DNA of 64,000 nt from JBCBKU01 sp965267475. Its GTDB lineage: Bacteria; Pseudomonadota; Alphaproteobacteria; Rhodobacterales; Rhodobacteraceae. The notes below the pieces were generated by a model that worked only from the letters and a program-made list of their open reading frames with translations, was not told where the DNA came from and made no database searches. Shown here piece by piece: positions 58,404 to 64,000 of this stretch; position 1 is the first letter of the stretch; the number at the start of each line of letters is the position of its first letter. Position numbers and translations under genes: made by a program. The stretch covers positions 1,240,001-1,304,000 of the forward strand of contig OZ254079.1 in the NCBI GenBank assembly GCA_965267475.1, written 5' to 3'.

Positions 58404-59609
58404 ATGGCCTCCGGTTTGTTCAAAACCGCTGCGGTCCTTGGCCTTCTTTCTGCCGTCGGACCTTTCGCGATCGACATGTACCTGCCCGCGTTGCCCGCGA
58501 TTGCAGCGGATCTGAACGCTTCGGTCGCGGCGACGCAGGTAACGCTGACTGCCTTTTTCGTGGCATTTGGCGTCTCGCAACTTGTCTATGGTCCCTGGGC
58601 GGATCAGGCGGGCCGCAAGCCGCCCCTTTACTTCGGCCTTGTGCTTTACGGCCTGGCGTCGATCGGATGTCTTTTCGCGCCATCGATCACCTGGCTTGCG
58701 ATTTTCCGGTTTCTGCAAGGCTTGGGCGGCGCAGTGGTGATGGTGCTTCCCCGCGCGATCATTCGCGACCTTCACACTGGCAACGAGGCGACACGGTTGA
58801 TGGCATTGGTCATGCTGGTGATATCTGTCTCGCCAATGCTGGCCCCGCTCGCGGGAAGCCTTCTGATGCTTGTCTTCGACTGGCGCGCGCTTTTTGCCGT
58901 TATGGGCGTGGCGGCCGTTGCCAGCCTTCTGGTCACGCGCTTCGCCTTGCCCGAGACGCTGGCCCCGGAAAACCGCGTCGCGGTCAACGTTCCTAATCTG
59001 TTGGAAGGCACGAAGCGTCTGTTGACTGACAGAAGCTTCATGGGGCTGACCTTTATCGGCGGGTTCGGAATGGCGAGCTTTTTCGTATTCATTGCCTCGG
59101 CGAGTTTCGTCTATACCGGGCAATTCGGTTTGACGCCGATGGGCTTCAGCCTGGCCTTTGCTTTAAATGCCATCGGGTTCTTCGGCGCCACGCAGATGGC
59201 CGCACCTTTGGGCATGCGCCTTGGCATGTCGCGCGTCGTTCGGATCGGGGTTCTGGGCTTCGTCGCAACCATCCTGGTGCTTCTTGGGCTTGCTTTGGTT
59301 GGGCTCGCGGGTTTGCCGGTGATCGTGGGTTTCCTGTTTCTTGGGAATGCCTTCATGGGTCTGGTGATCCCGACGACGATGGTCATGGCACTGGATGATC
59401 ATGGTGAGATTGCGGGCCTGGCCTCGTCCCTCGGGGGAACCCTTCAGATGTTAGCGGGCGGGGTCATGATCACGCTGGCCGGCCCATTCTTTGACGGCAC
59501 TGCCTTGCCGATGATCGGCGCGATTGCGGTCTGTGCCGTGGCGGCGTTTGCCATTTCGGCCGTTGTGCTGGCCGGGCGAACGGATCAGCCGGTCAGCCCG
59601 CCCGGGTGA
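58404..59609 (+). CDS. Bcr/CflA-family drug efflux MFS transporter
   Basis: A 401-residue protein with 12 hydrophobic helices. DMYLPALPAIAADLNASVAA and VSQLVYGPWADQAGRKPPLY are the conserved loop of Bcr/CflA drug exporters, and RFLQGLGGAVVMVLPRAIIR follows. Exports small drugs such as chloramphenicol or bicyclomycin in relatives; substrate here unknown. Its end overlaps the GNAT gene by 17 bp convergently. Confidence 0.93.
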   Translation: MASGLFKTAAVLGLLSAVGPFAIDMYLPALPAIAADLNASVAATQVTLTAFFVAFGVSQLVYGPWADQAGRKPPLYFGLVLYGLASIGCLFAPSITWLAIFRFLQGLGGAVVMVLPRAIIRDLHTGNEATRLMALVMLVISVSPMLAPLAGSLLMLVFDWRALFAVMGVAAVASLLVTRFALPETLAPENRVAVNVPNLLEGTKRLLTDRSFMGLTFIGGFGMASFFVFIASASFVYTGQFGLTPMGFSLAFALNAIGFFGATQMAAPLGMRLGMSRVVRIGVLGFVATILVLLGLALVGLAGLPVIVGFLFLGNAFMGLVIPTTMVMALDDHGEIAGLASSLGGTLQMLAGGVMITLAGPFFDGTALPMIGAIAVCAVAAFAISAVVLAGRTDQPVSPPG

Positions 59610-60069
59610 CCGGACCGGTCACGCCGTCCCAGGCACCCGGCGTCAGCGCCCGTCCCAATATGCGGGCCGGGTTGGTGGGCGGTGGCATGTCCACGCCGGT
59701 GAGTTTCTCAAAGCCGAAACGTCCATAATAGGGTGCGTCTCCGACCAGAAGGACCCTGTCCCAGCCATTTGCGCGGGACAGCGCCTCTTCGATCATCCAG
59801 CCGCCCAGGCCTTCACCCTGACGTGTGGGGTGGACGGCAACGGGACCAAGAAGGAGCGACGGCGCCGATCCCACCTGGACCGGCCAAAACCGGATGGCGG
59901 CCGCCAGGATCGCGTCTTTGTCCCGCGCGACAAGGCACAGATCGGCCACCGCATCGATCCCGTCACGCAGGCGATAGGACGACAAAGCCTCGCGCCCCGG
60001 CGCAAAGGCCAGATCGAAAAGCGCTTCGACATCCCACCAGTCATCGATCGTTTCCTGGGTGATCTCCAC
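59593..60069 (-). CDS. GNAT-family N-acetyltransferase
   Basis: A 158-residue acetyltransferase. GTG 60069 starts it. LGPVAVHPTRQGEGLGGWMI then EEALSRANG is the acetyl-CoA motif A (QGEGLG), and VLLVGDAPYYGRFGFEKLTG is the C-terminal part. Substrate unknown. The frame extends to 60186 but that part overlaps the flavin reductase gene with no domain character. Confidence 0.88.
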   Translation of the reverse strand: MEITQETIDDWWDVEALFDLAFAPGREALSSYRLRDGIDAVADLCLVARDKDAILAAAIRFWPVQVGSAPSLLLGPVAVHPTRQGEGLGGWMIEEALSRANGWDRVLLVGDAPYYGRFGFEKLTGVDMPPPTNPARILGRALTPGAWDGVTGPVTRAG

Positions 60070-60147
60070 GATGCCACATGTCCCTTTCCGCTGGCGGGGC
60101 GGGTAACACGGGCGTAAGTCTCGGGCAAACCTTTGACGAGGGCGCAG

Positions 60148-60753
60148 ATGTTCTACAAACCCGAAGACGGCCACGGTCTGCCGCACAACCCGTTCAATGC
60201 GGTGATCACGCCACGTCCGATCGGATGGATTTCGACCCGGGGCGCAAGCGGGCAGGAAAACCTGGCGCCATATTCATTTTTCAACGGTGTGGCCTATGAC
60301 CCGCCACAGGTCATGTATGCCTCTACCACACCAGGCGGCACGAAGCCCGAAGGCAAGGACAGCGTGGCGCATATTCGCGAAAGCGGCGTCTTCTGCGTCA
60401 ATATCGTCGAAGTCGCGGCCAAGGATGCGATGAACATCTCGGCCGGAATCTATGGGCGTGAGGTTGATGAGTTCGAACGGGCTGGGATTGACCGGGTCGA
60501 CTGCGAAACGATTGCCTGTTCGCGGGTCTCCGGTGCGCCGGCGGCGCTCGAATGCGTGGTCAGCCAAATTGTCGACTTGGAAGGCGATCGCAACATTCTG
60601 GTGGTGGGACGCGTGACAGGTGTGCATTTGCGCGACGATTGCCTGAAGAACGGGATATTCGACGTGACCACGTTCCAGCCGCTCGCGCGGCTTGGCTATC
60701 GCGACTACACTGCCGTGACGGATCTTTTCAGCTTGAAGCGCCCCGGCGAGTGA
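60148..60753 (+). CDS. Flavin reductase-family (FMN-binding) protein
   Basis: A 201-residue FMN-binding split-barrel protein. NAVITPRPIGWISTRGASGQ, then NLAPYSFFNGVAYDPPQVMY and IRESGVFCVNIV are the family pattern of flavin reductase-like domains. May donate reduced flavin or be a standalone oxidoreductase. ATG 60148 is preferred over TTG 60133. Confidence 0.92.
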   Translation: MFYKPEDGHGLPHNPFNAVITPRPIGWISTRGASGQENLAPYSFFNGVAYDPPQVMYASTTPGGTKPEGKDSVAHIRESGVFCVNIVEVAAKDAMNISAGIYGREVDEFERAGIDRVDCETIACSRVSGAPAALECVVSQIVDLEGDRNILVVGRVTGVHLRDDCLKNGIFDVTTFQPLARLGYRDYTAVTDLFSLKRPGE

Positions 60754-60773
60754 CCGGGCCTGAAACAAAATGA

Positions 60774-60817
60774 GCGCCTGCGGCGCATTCCTTTGTCTCG
60801 TCGTCGGGCTTCGCCCG
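60774..60817. repeat. Two adjacent hairpins downstream of the flavin reductase gene (REP-like or terminator)
   Basis: GCGCC-TGC-GGCGC (60774-60786) and CGGGC-TTC-GCCCG (60805-60817) sit in a 213-bp gap. Similar GC-rich tri-loop hairpins recur between genes of many Rhodobacterales as dispersed repeats, which is general knowledge rather than shown here; only one copy is in the window. Confidence 0.4.
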
Positions 60818-60966
60818 CCTCCTCGGGCCGCCCTGTGCCAGTGCCTGCGCGAATTGGATATGCAGCGCGCGCCTTATTGAGACATTGCCAGCAAATTTCC
60901 GTTTAAGCCGTTTTCATTTCCCGCGGCGCAGTCGAAACTGGCCGCGCATGAGAAGCGGAGGCAGGC

Positions 60967-61839
60967 ATGGGTGAGACAGTCATTGGCGTGATCGGCGGAT
61001 CGGGCGTTTATGAGATTGCGGGGTTGGACCGGGCGGAATGGGTCGCCCAAGACAGCCCCTGGGGCGCACCATCGGATCAACTGTTTCAAGGCGTTTTGGA
61101 CGGGGTGCGCATGGTGTTTCTACCCCGCCATGGCCGGGGGCATCGTTTGTCGCCCACAACCGTGCCGTATCGCGCCAATATCGACGCATTGAAACGGGCG
61201 GGGGTCACCGATGTGATTTCGGTTTCGGCCTGCGGGTCCTTCCGCGAAGAAATGGCGCCCGGTGATTTTGTGATCGTCGATCAATTCATCGACCGGACTT
61301 TCGCGCGCGAGAAGTCCTTTTTCGGAACGGGCTGTGTCGCCCATGTCTCGGTCGCGCATCCGACATGCCCGCGCCTTGGTGCGGCCTGCCGGGAAGCGGC
61401 CAATGCAGAAGGGATCAACGTCCATGACGGTGGGACCTATCTGGCGATGGAGGGCCCGCAGTTTTCGTCCCTGGCCGAGTCGAAGCTTTACCGTGAAGTT
61501 TGGGGCTGCGACGTGATCGGCATGACCAACATGCCGGAAGCGAAACTCGCCCGGGAAGCCGAGCTTTGCTATGCCTCGATCGCGATGATCACTGATTATG
61601 ACAGCTGGCACCCCGACCACGGCGAGGTGGATGTCACCGATATCATCAAGACCTTGACCGGCAACGCAGACAAGGCGCGCGGCCTGGTGAAACGGCTGCC
61701 CGGGATCCTGGGTCCGGATCGGGCGGACTGTCCCCATGGCTGCGACAAGGCGTTGGAGTTTGCCATTCTCACCGGCCCGGATGCGCGGGATCCGGATTTG
61801 GTGGCGAAGCTGGATGCGGTGGCCGGCCGCGTGTTGTGA
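60967..61839 (+). CDS. mtnP: S-methyl-5'-thioadenosine phosphorylase
   Basis: A 290-residue enzyme splitting methylthioadenosine to adenine and methylthioribose-1-phosphate. IGVIGGSGVYEIAGLD starts it, FLPRHGRGHRLSPTTVPYRA is the conserved phosphate region, and YLAMEGPQFSSLAESKLYRE and VIGMTNMPEAKLAREAELCY are family motifs. GGAGGCAG lies before ATG 60967. Its GTG-overlap with the next gene suggests coupled translation. Confidence 0.96.
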   Translation: MGETVIGVIGGSGVYEIAGLDRAEWVAQDSPWGAPSDQLFQGVLDGVRMVFLPRHGRGHRLSPTTVPYRANIDALKRAGVTDVISVSACGSFREEMAPGDFVIVDQFIDRTFAREKSFFGTGCVAHVSVAHPTCPRLGAACREAANAEGINVHDGGTYLAMEGPQFSSLAESKLYREVWGCDVIGMTNMPEAKLAREAELCYASIAMITDYDSWHPDHGEVDVTDIIKTLTGNADKARGLVKRLPGILGPDRADCPHGCDKALEFAILTGPDARDPDLVAKLDAVAGRVL

Positions 61840-63101
61840 CCCACCAGGTTCTGGTTCTCGGCGCGGACGGGTTTATCGGACGACACATCGCGTTTGAACT
61901 CCGCGCGCAGGGGTTTGATGTTCTGGCATCGGCACGGCGCGTTGGTGCGCTGCGCGCCATGGGATTTGAGGTCCTGGAAGCGGATCTGACCGATCCGGCG
62001 ACCCACGATCCAGCATTCTGGACCCAGGCGCTTACAGGCGGAAGAGACGTGGTCATCGCGGCGGGCCTGCTGACCGGATCGAAGCGCGCGTTTCAGGCGG
62101 TTCATGTGGCCGCGCCAAAAGCGGTCTATGCCGCGATGGCGGGTCAGGCGACCGCGGTTCTGATCTCGGCCGTCGGGATTGAAGCTGACACGCCCTTCGG
62201 CGCCTGGCGTCGAGACGGAGAGGCGATCGCCGGGGCGGCAGGCGTCACAATTCTGCGGCCCGGGCTGGTCATGGGGGACACGTCCTATGGCGGCACGTCG
62301 CTGTCCCGAGCGCTGGCACTGGCGCCGTGGCGGGTGCCGGTGGTGGGCGACGGCGAACAAAGGTTCAATCCCATCCACGCAGGCGATCTGGCAAAGATCG
62401 TTGCGGACTGCCTGCGCAACAACCGGGGTGTCGGCCCGCATCTTGTTGGCGGTCCCGAAGTCCTGAGCCAAGGGGCATTGGCGCTGGCGCTGCGGCGATG
62501 GATGGGTCGGCCTGATGCGCCCATCATGCGGGTGCCGATCTGGTTTGCCAGGGCTCTTGGTTATCTGGGCGATGCACTGAAATTGGGGCCGATCTCGGCG
62601 ACGGCCGTCGAACAACTGACCCATGGGGTCGAGGCGCCCATGTCGCGGGACCTGCCCGAAGCGCCGCCACCCCGCGGCGTGACTGATTTTCTGAACGCCC
62701 GTCCCGCAGGAACGCAAGACCTGTGGCACGCCCGGTTATACCTGCTTCGGCCAGTCTTGCGCCTGACGCTTGCGCTTTTGTGGCTGGTCTCGGGGCTTAT
62801 TGGTCTGTTTCTGGCCAAGGATGCGTTCTTGCCATTGTTCCCCGAACACTGGCCGACTTGGTTGCTCGTGCTGGCTGCGCGTGTGGGCGGGTTTGTCGAT
62901 CTGCTGATTGCCTTTGCTCTCATGCGGAATTGGCGGCCCAGGCTAATGGGCTTCGTTCAACTCGCCATGGTGGTCGCCTATACGGTCGGGTTAACCGTTT
63001 TGGCCCCGGTGCTGTGGCTGTTGCCCCTGGGCGGGCTCTTGAAGAACCTGCCGATCCTGGCGTTGATTGGGGTCTGGATGGTCCTCGAGGAAGAACGCTG
63101 A
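61836..63101 (+). CDS. NAD(P)-binding epimerase fused to DoxX-like membrane domain
   Basis: A 421-residue fusion. Residues 1 to about 285 are an atypical SDR/NmrA-type domain (VLVLGADGFIGRHIAFELRA, VLISAVGIEADTPFG). Residues about 300-421 form four hydrophobic helices (LRLTLALLWLVSGLIGLFLA, LVLAARVGGFVDLLIAFALM) of the DoxX-like type. GTG 61836 overlaps mtnP by 4 bp. The DUF2269 gene follows with 1 bp overlap. This fusion is known in databases; its reaction is not. Confidence 0.88.
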   Translation: MTHQVLVLGADGFIGRHIAFELRAQGFDVLASARRVGALRAMGFEVLEADLTDPATHDPAFWTQALTGGRDVVIAAGLLTGSKRAFQAVHVAAPKAVYAAMAGQATAVLISAVGIEADTPFGAWRRDGEAIAGAAGVTILRPGLVMGDTSYGGTSLSRALALAPWRVPVVGDGEQRFNPIHAGDLAKIVADCLRNNRGVGPHLVGGPEVLSQGALALALRRWMGRPDAPIMRVPIWFARALGYLGDALKLGPISATAVEQLTHGVEAPMSRDLPEAPPPRGVTDFLNARPAGTQDLWHARLYLLRPVLRLTLALLWLVSGLIGLFLAKDAFLPLFPEHWPTWLLVLAARVGGFVDLLIAFALMRNWRPRLMGFVQLAMVVAYTVGLTVLAPVLWLLPLGGLLKNLPILALIGVWMVLEEER

Positions 63102-63577
63102 TGGATCCCTATCTGACGGCGAAATGGCTGCATATTCTGAGTTCCACGATCCTGTTCGGGACCGGGATCGGGACAGCGTTCCAGATGGTCTGGGCCATGC
63201 GAGGGGCGAAGCCGGTCGTGGTGCACGCGGTCGCGCAAGGCGTGGTCCGGGCGGATTGGATCTTCACGACACCTGCCGGGCTGATCCAGCCCGCGACGGG
63301 TTTCTGGCTGATCATGCTAAAGGGCTATGGTTGGGACGAGCCCTGGCTGATGGCGACCTATGGCCTTTATGTCCTGGCATTCTGTGCCTGGGCGCCAGTG
63401 GTCGGGCTGCAAATGCGGATCCGCGATCTGGCCGGACAGGCGGCCCGCGACGGTGTGCCCTTGCCGCCCGGGGCGTTCCGCTATTTCCGGATCTGGGTTG
63501 CGCTGGGCTGGCCGGCCTTTCTTGCGCTTATTGCGATCTATTGGATCATGGTGACCAAACCGGCGTTTGGAACCTAA
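63101..63577 (+). CDS. DUF2269 family membrane protein
   Basis: A 158-residue protein with four hydrophobic helices. MDPYLTAKWLHILSSTILFG and GTAFQMVWAM, then DWIFTTPAGLIQPATGFWLI, match DUF2269. ATG 63101 overlaps the stop of the fusion gene (TGATG). Function unknown; it probably works with the fusion protein in the membrane. Confidence 0.88.
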   Translation: MDPYLTAKWLHILSSTILFGTGIGTAFQMVWAMRGAKPVVVHAVAQGVVRADWIFTTPAGLIQPATGFWLIMLKGYGWDEPWLMATYGLYVLAFCAWAPVVGLQMRIRDLAGQAARDGVPLPPGAFRYFRIWVALGWPAFLALIAIYWIMVTKPAFGT

Positions 63578-63595
63578 CCAGTCCGAGCGTCCGAG

Positions 63596-64000
63596 CTAGA
63601 GACAGGGATGCGGCTCGACGCCTGCCTCAACCGAGATCAGGCGTTTGAGTTCCGCCGTACGAATGGCACCGATCACCAATGTGCGACCGACGATCAGCGC
63701 GGGTGTGCCGACGAGACCGAGAAGTTCCGCCAAAGCCAGCGACCGCCGGATCCGGCGGTCCACCTCTGACCCGTCAAGATCGGCCAGAAACCGGTCCAGA
63801 TCCAGATCCGCGCTTCTGGCCAATTCGGTCACATAAGCGCGGTTCGGCGTGAAGGCCGCCCGCATCAGACGGCGATGAAAGGCCGGATAGGCGCCCTGAA
63901 GATCGGCAGCCATCGCCGCGCGCGCGGCATTAAGGGACGGCTCTCCTAAAAGCGGAAGTTCGTGCCATGTGACACTGATGGACCCTGCGGCCTCGATCCC
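63596..64000 (-). CDS. DsbA-family thioredoxin-like protein (N-terminus beyond window)
   Basis: About 134 C-terminal residues are visible: VTWHELPLLGEPSLNAARAA, then MAADLQGAYPAFHRRLMRAA and LAELLGLVGTPALIVGRTLV with the cis-proline loop GTPAL. This is the thioredoxin_4/DsbA pattern; the CxxC active site lies outside the window. Likely exported and oxidising, but this is inferred from the family. Confidence 0.8.
   Translation of the reverse strand, partial: GIEAAGSISVTWHELPLLGEPSLNAARAAMAADLQGAYPAFHRRLMRAAFTPNRAYVTELARSADLDLDRFLADLDGSEVDRRIRRSLALAELLGLVGTPALIVGRTLVIGAIRTAELKRLISVEAGVEPHPCL

Noticed and set aside
1..64000. CRISPR arrays, insertion sequences, integrases, prophage
   Set aside because: No repeated spacers, transposase, integrase or phage protein was seen on either strand.

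Overview
The window looks like chromosomal DNA of an alphaproteobacterium of the Rhodobacterales (Roseobacter group). The evidence is high GC with strong codon bias, the short HisG plus HisZ pair, ThyX, SdhE, DUF6473, DUF1194, DUF2799 and Hint-domain proteins, an xdhABC operon fused to a BMP-type nucleoside ABC transporter, and a PduO-type cobalamin adenosyltransferase. This placement is inferred from gene content; no 16S gene is present. No integrase, transposase, CRISPR array, plasmid gene or phage gene was seen. It is mostly compact core and metabolic chromosome, with a few small accessory patches.

Layout. 1-3.3 kb (minus): DUF3179 protein (cut by the window edge), a YejA-like peptide-binding protein, an SH3-like secreted protein. 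3.4-6.2 kb: a 2-hydroxyacid dehydrogenase, a decayed gene fragment, a DUF2799 lipoprotein and a PAS-like protein. 6.4-10.8 kb (plus): a dimethylglycine/sarcosine dehydrogenase-like flavoprotein, a degenerate Hint protein and a secreted protein. 10.8-20.1 kb (minus): a seven-gene purine uptake and oxidation operon, xdhA-xdhB-xdhC-ATPase-permease-permease-binding protein, with overlapping or nearly touching genes. 20.2-22.0 kb (minus): an ArsR regulator followed by three SRPBCC paralogues, with two matching palindromes around the arsR start. 22.1-31.0 kb: RidA, a GH5 hydrolase, dnaE, a P-loop kinase-like protein, an AbrB-type membrane protein, SlyX, and phenylalanine hydroxylase divergent from an Lrp-type regulator. 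31.1-34.4 kb (plus): hisS-hisZ-hisG. 34.4-38.0 kb: 3-hydroxybutyryl-CoA dehydrogenase, a DUF6473 protein, etfBA. 38.1-42.0 kb: small metabolic genes. 42.1-46.4 kb (plus): parC, a lipoprotein, tuf. 46.5-50.3 kb: an acetyltransferase, a methyltransferase, a small secreted protein, Tat-exported MsrB, tRNA-Trp, an ArsC-like protein. 50.4-52.1 kb: an AT-rich trypsin-like protease gene beside thyX. 52.2-64 kb: DUF817, glyoxalase, DUF1194, MarR, SdhE, an XRE regulator, aspartate-type aminotransferase, small unknowns, a Bcr/CflA transporter, mtnP, and a reductase/DoxX-like fusion.

How genes work together. The clearest unit is the purine operon: a BMP/ABC importer brings in nucleosides or purines and xanthine dehydrogenase with its XdhC maturation factor oxidises them. 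The ArsR/SRPBCC unit appears autoregulated. phhA and the divergent Lrp gene probably form a phenylalanine-responsive pair. hisS, hisZ and hisG form one translationally coupled run for histidine charging and synthesis.

I see no convincing whole new multi-gene system. The best candidates for follow-up are the ArsR/triple-SRPBCC unit with its paired operators, the isolated low-GC cytoplasmic trypsin-like protease, the lysine tract in XdhB, and the direct repeats at the marR-type gene. All functional calls rest on motif recognition by eye, without database searches.
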